Positions 1 to 7,803 of a stretch of 17,500 bases of DNA are shown here, one piece after another. Position 1 is the stretch's first letter, and every line of letters begins with the position of its first letter. The DNA comes from Symbiodinium natans (Eukaryota; Sar; Dinophyceae; Suessiales; Symbiodiniaceae), in NCBI GenBank assembly GCA_905221605.1, contig CAJNDS010000852.1, positions 1 to 17,500 of the forward strand, read 5' to 3'. The translations under genes were made by a program, and so were the position numbers. The notes beneath the pieces were generated by a model. The model did no database searches and was not told where the DNA came from. It saw only the letters and a list, made by a program, of their open reading frames with translations.

Positions 1-54
1 CGTCTATTTCCTTCATCATAAAAATTTGAAGCCTGGTTCGATTCGAAACGTTAC

Positions 55-60
55 TTTATT
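55..60 (-). promoter_or_regulatory. Poly(A) signal AATAAA
   Basis: The minus strand reads TAA (stop) then TGTAATAAAG, so a canonical AATAAA hexamer starts four bases after the stop codon of the acidic-protein gene. This supports the 3' end of that gene and its strand. The short distance would mean a very short 3' UTR. Confidence 0.45.
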
Positions 61-63
61 ACA

Positions 64-816
64 TTATAGTTTGTTCTCGGATTGCTCCTCTCTATTCTCG
101 GCTTCCACTTCCCTCCTCCTCGGCTTTCTCCTCCTCCTCGACATGGCATCGTCCCCATGACCGTAAACGATGTTGTCGCCCTGCGTGTGGTATCCAGGAG
201 AGAGATTATCCCCGCTGCTGAAATCAAAGTGGCCCCCCTTAAGGTACTCCATTTTGCCATCCTCCATTTTGAAGTCCGGAAGTAGTTCCCCACTGTTAGT
301 CTCCTCCTCCTCCTCCTCCTGGTGCTGCTCCTCCTCCTCCTCCTCCAATTCTTCCTCTGTGTCTGCTTCGGCGTGCGCCGCCGGGGCGACGTCAGGATGT
401 GAATCAGAGAAATCAGCCCACAGCCGTTGGGCTTGCGTGGTAAAGCTGGCGAGCGCGCGCGTAGAACAGAAAGGCGAGATGTGCTGTCAATTGAACTCAT
501 GTATGCAATCTTTGCGTCCGCGATCCCCATGCAATGCTTGAACCGCTGATAACCGCTGCACGGAGAAGCGATAGTGCAGAACCGTGCATGCAAACATGGT
601 TAGTTCTCTCTTCTTTTTGATCTAGGGCGCGTTTTTAAAACGGTGCACAACGCTATTCTCTTGCAGTCCAGGCTGGTGCTTAGGCCCAACTTGAACCCCA
701 GAACTTAATCCCCACGGAGCCCGCCCTGAGACCTGCTGATGATTTTTTTGTTCCACGCCCCAGATTTGTTCATCTTCTTGGAAGAAGTTTCCGCGCTTGG
801 CTATGAACTTTGCCAT
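64..816 (-). CDS. Small acidic protein of unknown function, probable two-exon gene
   Basis: I do not recognise the family. The model has exon 1 at 816-733 and exon 2 at 483-64, with an intron at 732-484 (249 bases), giving about 167 residues. The ATG at 816 has A at -3 and G at +4, a strong eukaryotic start context. Exon 1 encodes MAKFIAKRGNFFQEDEQIWG followed by eight residues, then a CAG|GT donor in phase 0. The acceptor TTGACAG lies directly after an in-frame TGA and is also phase 0, so the frames join. Exon 2 starts with a neutral stretch, then has two glutamate runs (about residues 70-90), a Gly/Asp/Tyr/His segment, and a basic tail with RRRRKPRRR near the C-terminus. It ends in TAA, with AATAAA nine bases further on. 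No signal peptide or membrane segment is visible. The acidic-then-basic layout resembles intrinsically disordered nuclear or scaffold proteins, but that is only an analogy. Exon 2 is better supported than the exact splice sites: an alternative acceptor (CTCGCCAG, near 446) exists, and exon 1 could extend past the chosen donor. Confidence 0.5.
484..732 (-). other. Inferred GT-AG intron
   Basis: On the minus strand the donor reads CAG|GTCTCA and the acceptor TTCAATTGACAG|CAC. Both leave the frame in phase 0. The sequence between contains stops in the frame of exon 2, so splicing is needed to link the two parts. A CTAAC branch-like word sits about 119 bases before the acceptor, rather far for a typical branch point. 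RNA evidence would decide it. Confidence 0.4.
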
Positions 817-1286
817 CGTTTCTCCTTTTACGGATGGAGTGTTGAGAGAGAGTGCAAGTACCCCACTTCATGCAGCCTCTCGACACGCAGATCGTAAGCG
901 TACCTTAATCTCGGGCAAATATCATTGAAGTTTGTCCCTTCAAGCGTCAAGATTAAAAACCTTCGGAACGAAATCTCAGAAGTGCGACCCGAGAAAAAAG
1001 ATATTTATGATGAAAACAAGAAATTAAGAATCTCAAGAATCCCAAATGAGATCCAGGGATAAGGAGAACCCATCCGAAGAGTGGATGGATATTCAATCGA
1101 ACAACATCAGACAAAGGAGCCGGATCTCCGTACCCCAGCAATGAAAACACCCGCCACCGCCCCGAATTAAGCCAAGACATGGAGACCCACGGGAAAGAAC
1201 GACAAGGAAAAAATATCCATACCACTTTTATTTCCAAGAATGATATCAAAAAAACACACGGATTCTGAAGAACGACGTGCGTGGCC

Positions 1287-1469
1287 GCGAACATAAGGCG
1301 CCATGTCGGGGTTGTGGTCGGGTCGATTGCGTGGACATGCGCGGACATGTGTGTAGCATTCATGCTTGAAACCGGTCCCCGGACGTGCGATAGCTATGCG
1401 GACATGCGCGGACATCGCAGTGTCGGCTTGGTTCTCGGCCGCGGACATCGGTGAACATATCGCGGATAT
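1287..1469. repeat. Cluster of a ~10-base GCGGACAT motif
   Basis: The motif GCGGACAT or a one- or two-base variant starts at 1287 (GCGAACAT), 1331 (GTGGACAT), 1341, 1398, 1408, 1441, 1451 (GTGAACAT) and 1462 (GCGGATAT). Within each small group the spacing is 10-11 bases, about one helical turn. The groups have two, two and three copies, separated by unrelated sequence. The cluster lies about 470-650 bases upstream of the acidic-protein start. It could be a decayed 10-bp minisatellite or a set of phased protein-binding sites. The sequence does not distinguish these. Confidence 0.5.
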
Positions 1470-1620
1470 GACGCGCATCCCAAAAACACATGCCTTTGTG
1501 GACAAACCACAAAGAATTTTTATAGAACGCAGACAGAGATGCACCTATTCTTGCAACATATGCCAGCGAAGCAAAAGGAAAACCGCAGATGTGTCCGCAA
1601 CAAAAAGCTTTACACGCATT

Positions 1621-1622
<2 letters not shown>

Positions 1623-1656
<34 letters not shown>
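1623..1656. repeat. (CT)17 microsatellite
   Basis: Thirty-four bases of uninterrupted CT dinucleotide on the plus strand (GA on the minus strand). It produces the Arg-Glu and Ser-Leu runs in open frames crossing it, so those frames are not evidence of genes. Confidence 0.95.
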
Positions 1657-1660
<4 letters not shown>

Positions 1661-2032
1661 CTTGACAGCACGAACTGCAGCCTGACAGGCATGGCCATAC
1701 TTTGTACCTAGGACAATTCCTGCGCTCGCATATCAATCTCAGAGCTGCGGCAGAAGAGCACACAGGAAAACAGCTACACCACGGCAGCAGTGTGCCGTCA
1801 CTGGAGAAGCGAAAACTGCCACAGGAAAAACGTCCTATACACATATCGTCTCCAAGTGTGCTGATCAGGTGAAGAAGCACACTCTCCGGTAGGATTTTTA
1901 AAGACCCTAAAGAAAAGCTTAAAAGGGTTACCACAAGCTACCGTCCCAGGAGTGCATCAAGCGCTGGAACTGTCCTGTTAATGCTCGACTCTGCCCATAC
2001 GCAGATGACTTTGTCACTGCTCATCACTCTGC

Positions 2033-2839
2033 TCAATAGGCCATCATCTCAAGTTCTGATGCTTTGGCATGGGTTGCATCACGGATCACTTTGCACATTT
2101 TGCCCAGCTCATCGCCGAAGATGCCACCCTCTGGGCCATGGGCTTCCAAATAAGCCATGGCTGCATCAGCGAACTCTTGCGGTTCTGCAGCAGTATCTAG
2201 GTATCCTGCCTGCTTCGGATCATCCACCACCCCTTTCTTGAGCATGTCGGTCTTGACAGGGCCGGGGTAGATGCTACCAACACGGACCTTCCCAGCCAAC
2301 TCTGCTGAAAGCCCAGCGGTGAGCACATCTTTTGCAGCATTGGTGGCATTGTAGATTGCCATGGAGCCGCCAAAGTTAGTGAAGGCACCCACAGAGGAGA
2401 CAACAATGAGACTGGAATCGGTGTTGGCGCTCAGGATGGGTGCGAACGCAAGCGAGACGGACAAGGCTCCCCATATGTTCACATCGAAAACCTTTCTGCG
2501 CTCAGCCTCATCCATGGGTCCACCAAGGAGTGTGTCTCCGCCATGACCCATATAGCCAGCGCTGTTGATGAGGACTTGCAAATCCTTGCAGCTTTCCGCA
2601 AGTGCGTGGACGCTTGCGGAGTTTGTCACTTCCAACTCCTTTCCCACCACCTTGTCACCACACTCCTTCACCAGGAAATCAACTGCTTCCACCTTGCGGC
2701 CCGTGGCATAGACTTTCGCCGCTCCCTTCTTCACAGCTGCGCGCACAAATGCAGCGCCCAAACCGTCAGGCTTACTGGCGCCTGTGACAAGGACGACCTT
2801 GCCATCCAGGGAGTATGGCTTGGAGGTTTGCTCTGTCAT
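2033..2839 (-). CDS. Short-chain dehydrogenase/reductase (SDR) family protein
   Basis: A complete 268-residue Rossmann-fold oxidoreductase of classical SDR length, predicted to use NAD(P)H on an unknown small substrate. Motifs in order: the cofactor glycine motif TGASKPDGLG at residues 19-28 (two residues longer than the usual TGxxxGxG), NSAG at 92-95 (usual NNAG), Asn121 in FDVNIWGA, the serine segment VVSSVG around 148-149, Tyr163 in AIYNATN, and PGPVKTDM at 192-199. The catalytic tetrad of the family is Asn-Ser-Tyr-Lys. Here the lysine position (Tyr+4, residue 167) is Asn, codon AAT at 2341-2339, with the nearest lysine at 170. Ser149 to Tyr163 is 14 residues, one more than usual. The enzyme may therefore be impaired, or be a binding or regulatory relative. 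No signal peptide, transit peptide or membrane segment is obvious. The ATG follows an in-frame TGA four codons upstream and has G at -3, so the start is well supported. No intron is needed. Base use is balanced, unlike the adjoining repeats. Confidence 0.92.
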   Translation of the reverse strand: MTEQTSKPYSLDGKVVLVTGASKPDGLGAAFVRAAVKKGAAKVYATGRKVEAVDFLVKECGDKVVGKELEVTNSASVHALAESCKDLQVLINSAGYMGHGGDTLLGGPMDEAERRKVFDVNIWGALSVSLAFAPILSANTDSSLIVVSSVGAFTNFGGSMAIYNATNAAKDVLTAGLSAELAGKVRVGSIYPGPVKTDMLKKGVVDDPKQAGYLDTAAEPQEFADAAMAYLEAHGPEGGIFGDELGKMCKVIRDATHAKASELEMMAY

Positions 2840-3013
2840 GGCTACTTCTCAGTGGCCTTGCCTATCGCTCTGGCTGCTGACAGAAACTCACTTTCTTCGT
2901 GGCCTGTTGAACCAGCATAACATGCGTTTCAAATGCATCAATCACTGTAGTGGCATCACCCACAAACTGGCCGATCTGCAGACACCAAGCTGTCCGTTCA
3001 GTGCTTGAAGACT
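2840..3013. other. Upstream region of the SDR gene
   Basis: These 174 bases separate the SDR start from the first telomeric block and must contain its 5' UTR and probably core promoter elements. I see no clear TATA box or other recognisable element. The closeness of telomeric repeats to the promoter raises the possibility of position-dependent silencing, which is inference only. Confidence 0.4.
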
Positions 3014-3088
3014 GCCCTAAACACTAAACCCTAAACCCTAAGCCCTAACCCTAAACCCTAAACCCTAAACCCTAAACCCTAAACCCTT
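3014..3088 (-). repeat. Interstitial telomeric block, CCCTAAA on plus strand
   Basis: About ten units, mostly exact CCCTAAA with a few variants (CACTAAA, CCCTAAG, CCCTAA). It is the first telomeric block met from the left and marks the change from gene-bearing DNA to repeat mosaic. Confidence 0.95.
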
Positions 3089-3480
3089 AACTGTGTGAAG
3101 TCCTCGGGTGCTGCAGGGTGACCTAGTAACCCCTCACGCAGTTACATGGGTTGTGTACCAAGTCCTGCCTCTCTGTGTGTCAATGTCTCAAAAAAGGATA
3201 TCTACTATCTGCCTCAGAACCACCTAAAAAATAAGCATATTCTTCCTTATAAGGGCAATGCAGGAATTAATAGCCTTGTCTTTTTTGTGGGGTCCTCAAG
3301 CAAATGGCAGACAACGGTTATCTAGTTGTTGCTTTTTGTTCGCTCTGTCAGTGCAGATCTGCTGTTATGACCCCTCCCTTCTCCACAGAAACGTCACGCA
3401 CCGCCCTATCCCTCTCAACCTCAGAAGTATGATGTTGCTGTACTTGCCACTGTCACCCATCATGGTATCAAGAAAAGAGC
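3089..3480. other. Non-telomeric island
   Basis: A 392-base stretch between two telomeric blocks. An ATG-initiated plus frame at 3258 runs into the next block and ends with Leu-Asn-Pro-Lys-Pro read from telomeric repeat, so I do not treat it as a gene. No RNA gene or repeat is recognised. Confidence 0.5.
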
Positions 3481-3547
3481 AAACCCTAAACCCTAAACCC
3501 TAAACCCTAAACCCTAAACCCTAAACCCAAAACCCTAAACCCAAACC
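3481..3547 (-). repeat. Interstitial telomeric block, CCCTAAA on plus strand
   Basis: Six exact CCCTAAA units, then CCCAAAA and CCCAAAC variants at the right edge. Same orientation as the block at 3014. Confidence 0.95.
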
Positions 3548-3663
3548 AAAGCTCGGCGCTTTGGGGTGCCTTGAAACGCTTTCGGAACGATGTCGGGTAA
3601 CCTCCTGGACCCCTCGAACCCCAACTCTTAAAACGGGAACCCTCTGCCACGCATTCTTAGGGT

Positions 3664-4170
3664 GTAGGGTTTAGGGTTCAGGGTTTAGGCTTTAGGTTAG
3701 GTAAAAGAGAGATGGAAATGAAATGAGATGAGCCATACGAGGCCAACTTGCACAGGCATTTCTATTGTAGTGGCTACCAAAAGTTCCGTACGCCCATTTT
3801 GAAATCTCATCTGCTTGCTCTTCATGTTTGCCTACGGTCTGTGCCGAATACGAGCCTATCGAATCGATTGCACCCTCTGTGACAGCAATTCGCGCCCGGC
3901 CTGTACACTAAGCTTTTGAAACGCTCCTCCAGGGGCTCCCCTTGTGTAGGGTTTAAAGTTTAGGGCTTAGGGATTAGGGTTTGGGGTTTAGGGTTTTGGG
4001 TTTAGGGTTTAGGGTGAGAAGAAGAAGCCTGCCGTTGGAGGTACACATTAGCATTCTGGAACTTGCCGCTCAATCTGCTTTCTTGTCGCCAGGTTCATCC
4101 TCCTGGAGGCACGCTGAACGTACTTAGAGGCTCATGGGTAATCAGAAGGGTTTAGGGTTTAGGGTTTAGA
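3664..4170 (+). repeat. Three TTTAGGG blocks with islands between
   Basis: TTTAGGG-orientation blocks occupy about 3664-3700, 3947-4014 and 4148-4170, with variants such as CTTAGGG, TTTGGGG and TTTTGGG. The islands between (3701-3946 and 4015-4147) hold no recognised gene. Orientation is opposite to the blocks at 3014 and 3481. The second island contains a variant of the dispersed TACTTGGAGGTTCATGGGA motif at 4121. Confidence 0.85.
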
Positions 4171-4605
4171 GTGGGGTTATAAGTGCCCTAATGAAGGTTG
4201 TAAGCACAGTTGCCAGAATTTATCACCCTACTTGTAAGTTCCCATGAACCTCCAAGTATGAGCTGGGGGTTGCGATTCGAGGGAAACCTGCCGTCGGTGT
4301 GACAGGACGTCGCATATACATCTTTACAAGACTGTGACTGCAATCACCCTTTCGACTTACACACTGAGGTTAGAACGACCACTAGGATGGCCCTTAAAAC
4401 TCTCTGAAAAGCATTCCTCAAGACCACCCTCTTAAACCGAATAGGGGAAGGTCCTAAATGTCCCCCGAGGGGCCTACCTAGCTCAGTGAGGTTAAAACGA
4501 ACTGCGCTCCTAAGTTCTAACTTCTACACGCCAAAGGGTAAAACCCCTCAAGCCCCGGTGTGACTGTAGGTGTGAGGTTTGAACTAGGATACTCGGAAAG
4601 GGATG
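4171..4605. other. Non-telomeric island with a short internal repeat
   Basis: About 435 bases with no convincing open frame. A ~16-base word, GTGAGGTTAAAACGA at about 4486 and CTGAGGTTAGAACGA at 4364, occurs twice about 122 bases apart. An inverted copy of the TACTTGGAGGTTCATGGGA motif lies at 4240-4258. Confidence 0.45.
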
Positions 4606-4642
4606 CCCTAAACCCTAAACCCTAAACCCTAAACCCGAAACC
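4606..4642 (-). repeat. Interstitial telomeric block, CCCTAAA on plus strand
   Basis: Four exact units followed by a CCCGAAA variant. Confidence 0.9.
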
Positions 4643-4740
4643 TTTCAGAGCTGCCCATCGTCGTCCTCTGCCACAGCGTCTGCATTCTTGACCTAAGCTC
4701 GATGGCTGAGACTTACACTCGCACCAGGTCAGATGCTTAA

Positions 4741-5103
4741 GGCTTTGGGGCTTTGGGGCTTCGGGTTTAGGGTTTAGAGTTTAGGGTTCCTAAAGGGGAA
4801 CAGTCCCCTAAACCGCAACCCCCTTTAAAGCCCTAAACCCTGAAGACTCGCTAGAAACCCATGCAGGCACAAGAGATTCGTAACTCCCCCGGGTAGGATC
4901 GCCACACCACACGGCTGCCTCTGGGTCTGGGTACGGCTACCTACATGAAAACAGTTTCTGGCACGAGGCCCTAGAACCAGAGAGACAGAAAGAGAGTGCG
5001 GGCGAGCGTGAAGGTGGACAGGGTTTCAGGGAGCCCAGGGTGGGTTTAGGGTTTAGGGCTTTGGGTTTAAGGTTGTGGGTTTAAGGTTTAGGGTTTAGGG
5101 TTA
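4741..5103 (+). repeat. Two TTTAGGG blocks flanking an island
   Basis: TTTAGGG-type units lie at 4741-4789, starting with GCTTTGGG variants, and at 5042-5103, with TTTAAGG and TTTGGG variants. The ~250-base island between (4790-5041) has scattered degenerate CCCTAAA words near 4805-4850 and no recognised gene. Confidence 0.85.
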
Positions 5104-5219
5104 AAAGTAAGCATATACACCCGAGTGATGACGACCCACGAACCTCCACGCAGGGTTTAGGGCTTGGGCTCCTGGATACTCTTTCAGCTGCAATATAAAA
5201 CTAAGGCTACTTCATCAAG

Positions 5220-5272
5220 AACCCTAAACCCTAAAACCCTAAAACCCTAAAACCTAAAACCCTAAACCCTAC
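5220..5272 (-). repeat. Telomere-like block with 8-base CCCTAAAA units
   Basis: Units alternate between CCCTAAA and CCCTAAAA. The 8-base form matches the telomere repeat known from Chlamydomonas (TTTTAGGG), though here it is more likely a local variant. Confidence 0.9.
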
Positions 5273-5480
5273 ACCATAAGGTTACTTGAAGAAGAACCCA
5301 AACCTAAGGTTCGTTCGCAGATCAAGCCCGTGTCAAGACTGCTGAGTCTGGATTCGCCACTTGACGTCCACAAAGGCCACCGCCCCTTCATGAGGGAACT
5401 TACCTTCAACTCCATGGGTTGTTCAGAGCTAAGGTATCTGATCCCAAGCCCCAGAACTCCGTCCGCCCTACATGCGGCAC

Positions 5481-5517
5481 TAAACCCTAAACCCTAAACC
5501 CTCAAGTTTAGGGTTTG
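5481..5517. repeat. Abutting opposed telomeric blocks
   Basis: Three CCCTAAA units (5481-5503) run almost directly into TTTAGGG units (5505-5517), with CTCAAG at the junction. This is the tightest orientation switch in the window; elsewhere opposed blocks are 80 bases or more apart. A short TTTAGGG block follows at 5587-5603. Confidence 0.85.
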
Positions 5518-5757
5518 CCAGCAACATCAACCCGACATAAACCCAAAAAGGCCTCAGAGAACCCAATACTCCTTAACTACAGAACTGGTTTAGGGTTTAG
5601 GGCTTATGGTTCCGAAACGAGAGCCCGTCGCGCATTCATGCAGTCTACACTGGCTACTTTCAGGAAAGGTGCACTAATCTTCAAAACCCTAAAAGCCCTA
5701 AAACACGGAAGAACAATAGAAGACACCGACTCCATCTTTTCAGGGTGCACCAATCTT

Positions 5758-5854
5758 CTAAACCCTAAACCCTAAACCCTAAACCCTAAACCCTAAACCC
5801 TAAACCCTAAACCCTAAACCCTAAACCCTAAACCCTAAACCCTAAACCCTAAAC
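5758..5854 (-). repeat. Perfect CCCTAAA array, about 14 units
   Basis: Ninety-seven bases of exact CCCTAAA, among the longest uninterrupted perfect arrays here. Lack of mutation suggests recent insertion, recent expansion or ongoing homogenisation. Confidence 0.97.
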
Positions 5855-5960
5855 GCCCCAAAGCACGCCTTAGTCGGTGCCACCCGAGGACGCCACCCAC
5901 TTCGAGCCCACGGGCTCCTCCTTCCGATCATCCTGCTGTGGCTGGGGCCCCGCAGCCAAA
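5855..5960. other. 106-bp GC-rich island between outward-facing telomeric arrays
   Basis: The island sits between a CCCTAAA array on its left and a TTTAGGG array on its right, the arrangement of a capped linear fragment. It is GC-rich and has a short open plus frame containing PEDATHFEPTGSSFR. An open frame of this length is common by chance, so I do not call a gene. Confidence 0.5.
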
Positions 5961-6072
5961 GGGTTTAGGGTTTAGGGTTTATAGGGTTTAGGGTTTAGGG
6001 TTTAGGGTTTAGGGTTTAGGGTTTAGGGCATGGGCTTTAGGGTTTGGGGTTTAGGGCATGGGGTTTGGGGCA
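5961..6072 (+). repeat. TTTAGGG array, about 15 units
   Basis: Mostly exact TTTAGGG with one TTTATAGGG unit and TTTGGGG and GCATGGG variants at the right end. It is an inverted partner to the array at 5758, so the two could pair across the 106-bp island. Confidence 0.95.
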
Positions 6073-6106
6073 TACTCTACCTCAAGACAGAAACAGGACC
6101 CCACTA

Positions 6107-6130
6107 CTTGGAGGTTCATGGGATTAAGTA
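6107..6130 (+). repeat. Copy of a dispersed ~19-base motif
   Basis: TACTTGGAGGTTCATGGGA begins at 6105 and continues with TTAAGTA. The window's last 24 bases (17477-17500) match this stretch at 22 of 24 positions. Inverted or variant copies lie at 4240-4258 and 4121-4143. Confidence 0.7.
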
Positions 6131-6270
6131 TAACCTACTCTTCACTACCCAATGAACCTCCGAGTCATGTGAGGTGCACGAGTATTATCCCTACATCATG
6201 CGAGGATGCCCCAATGCGGTGCAGCCTCCTGGTGGCAGGTCTAAGAAGTGTTTAGGGTCTAGGGTCTTAG

Positions 6271-6618
6271 GCCTCCGGAAGCCCCATGTTGCTAAGGTTT
6301 TTTGACCAGTTCTCCGGTGGATGGAAGAGGCTTCAGCAGTCTTCCTGTACTCCCCTTAGAACCTTCATAAAATAATATGTTTAATCTCCTCTTGAGTTTT
6401 ATATAAACAAAAATAAGAAATAATACCCAAGGGGGATATAGTCTTCATGGTCCTCAATCACATACTGCAGCCAGTTGTTGAAGAGGAAGACGCCTACCTG
6501 GGAGGTTGTGCTGCCAAGTGCAGCGCGCCGCGGTAGGCAGGCTCCGGGAAACGGGGTTGATCCAAACTGTTACTGTGAGGCTTTCTGTTGTAGTAGATTC
6601 CCTTCTGCTTTAGTGTAC
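6271..6618. other. Non-telomeric island
   Basis: About 350 bases between weak TTTAGGG blocks (6251-6270 and 6619-6640). It has an AT-rich half (6365-6430) and a GC-richer half. The only item of note is the exon-like stretch at 6427-6497. Confidence 0.5.
6427..6497 (-). pseudogene. Possible orphan exon fragment
   Basis: Minus-strand bases 6497-6427 read VGVFLFNNWLQYVIEDHEDY followed by IPL. They are preceded by CTCCCAG, which could be an acceptor, and followed by GGTATT, which could be a donor. The residue mix (aromatic, acidic, few Ser/Arg/Pro) looks more protein-like than neighbouring frames. I do not recognise the family. The frame remains open further upstream and runs to a TAA about ten codons past the donor-like site. 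It may be a captured gene fragment or chance, since short open frames are common. Confidence 0.25.
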
Positions 6619-6854
6619 GGTTTAGGGTTTAGGGTTTAGGTCTGACAATTTGCATCAACCCCCCAAAAAGGCTTTGAGAGAGAAGGGCCATTCTAGCCAC
6701 TCATGTAAATGTCAAGACAAGGCACTCTCTTGAGGCCCCGCCAGGCCTTTATTTCACTGACTGGAAGATTGAATCCAAACCCTAGACCACTAAACTGCAA
6801 ACCGTCAACCCTCAAAGCCCTAAAACGCTGACCCCTACGAGCCTAAAATTTTCC

Positions 6855-7106
6855 AAAACCTTCAAACCCTTCAAACCCTAAACCCTTCAATCCCTAGCAG
6901 AAAAAAACCCAAAACCCAAAACTCTTCAAACCCTAAACACCTTCAACCCTTCAAACCCTTCAACCCTTCAACCCTTCAACCCTTCAACCCTTCAACCCTT
7001 CAACTCTTCAAACCCTTCAACCCTTCAAACCCTTCAACCCTTCAACCCTTCAAACCCTTCAACCCCTAAACACCTTCAACCCTTCAACCCTTCAAGCCCT
7101 TCAAAC
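6855..7106 (-). repeat. CCCTTCAA degenerate telomere-derived array
   Basis: About 250 bases of CCCTTCAA and CCCTTCAAA units, preceded by degenerate CCCTAAA-like words from 6776. The unit differs from CCCTAAA by a TTC insertion or substitution, and the change is shared by some 25 neighbouring copies. This indicates local amplification of a mutated unit rather than independent mutation. Confidence 0.9.
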
Positions 7107-7217
7107 GCTGAGAGGGCGGGGCAAGAACCACAACGCAGGCGATCCCCGCCGCGATCCAGATGGCCTCGGCGTTGCACGTTGACGCGCGCTTCGGGAGCCA
7201 GGAACTCCAACGGCCCG

Positions 7218-7292
7218 TTTAGGGTTTAGGGTTTGGGGTTTAGGGTTTAGGGTTTAGGCATTGGGGTTTGGGGTTTGGGCTTTGGGTTTAGG
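7218..7292 (+). repeat. TTTAGGG / TTTGGGG block
   Basis: About ten units, the right half dominated by TTTGGGG and CTTTGGG variants. The 7107-7217 island to its left is GC-rich. A minus-strand frame there contains a hydrophobic run (AIWIAAGIACVVVLAPP), which is not enough to call a gene. Confidence 0.88.
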
Positions 7293-7550
7293 TTGTATCC
7301 CGAAACCCTGAACCTTTCTTGCTGAAATCAGACTCGGGTCACCTTTTTGCATCTCGGTGGTATTCTTAGGGACCGCTGGAAGCAGGGAGTTCCGAGTCGA
7401 GGTGGGAAACTTGCTTTTTAAGCCCTAGACCGGGTAGCGGAGTCTCTCGGGTTTAGGGGCTCTCTCAACTATGGTCCCGCGACAGCGGTCGAGGACTTTA
7501 GGGTTCAGGGTTTGGGCTTGTCAGGTCTTGTTGGGGCTTCTTACCGGATC
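7293..7550. other. Non-telomeric island
   Basis: No recognised gene. It contains scattered single TTTAGGG-like words, the clearest at about 7497-7518. Confidence 0.45.
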
Positions 7551-7604
7551 CTAAACCCTAAACCCTAAACCCTCAACCCTCAACCCTAAACTCCCTAAAC
7601 CCCA
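7551..7604 (-). repeat. CCCTAAA / CCCTCAA block
   Basis: About seven units mixing CCCTAAA and CCCTCAA. Opposite in orientation to the block at 7218. Confidence 0.88.
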
Positions 7605-7803
7605 AGGAGAAAAAGAAACTCGACCTCTTGACCCACTAGGCGGCCATGCTCTCTCGAATGTGCACGTGCATCACTCCCTAGAGGACCCACTGGAGAAGGC
7701 TACTGTGTATCCTAAGTCCTAAGGGTTTCGGGCCTAAGGTTTAGGGTTTAAGGATGTTAAAGGTTTACCTTATAAATGGATCCTGAATGCTCAACTCATT
7801 CAA

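Larger units (their letters stand above)
817..2032. other. Intergenic region without a convincing gene
   Basis: This lies upstream of the acidic-protein gene and downstream of the SDR gene, both on the minus strand. Open frames here overlap each other on both strands, have unremarkable amino-acid content and lack good starts. The notable contents are the GCGGACAT cluster (1287-1469) and the CT tract (1623-1656), annotated separately. No AATAAA was seen just past the SDR stop on the minus strand. The part next to 816 should hold the promoter of the acidic-protein gene, but no clear TATA box was found. Confidence 0.6.

Noticed and set aside
51-593. 180-codon minus-strand frame overlapping the acidic-protein exon
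   Set aside because: It reads the GAG-rich exon in a shifted frame, giving arginine runs. The alternative frame has the better stop, poly(A) signal and composition.
935-1050. Short plus-strand frame with a lysine/glutamate-rich end (NLRNEISEVRPEKKDIYDEN)
   Set aside because: It has no start codon after the upstream stop and no convincing splice acceptor. Length is compatible with chance.
953-1698. Overlapping minus-strand frames of 112-136 codons
   Set aside because: They overlap each other in different frames, have no recognisable motif and one crosses the CT microsatellite.
2543-3008. Plus-strand frames opposite the SDR gene
   Set aside because: They are antisense shadows of a well-supported SDR gene.
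3014-3088. A true chromosome end
   Set aside because: Telomeric repeats are interrupted, occur in both orientations and are followed by 14 kb of other sequence, so they are interstitial.
4560-4600. tRNA-like GGTTTGAACTAGG word
   Set aside because: It resembles a T-loop, but no acceptor, D-arm or anticodon stem could be matched at the right spacing.
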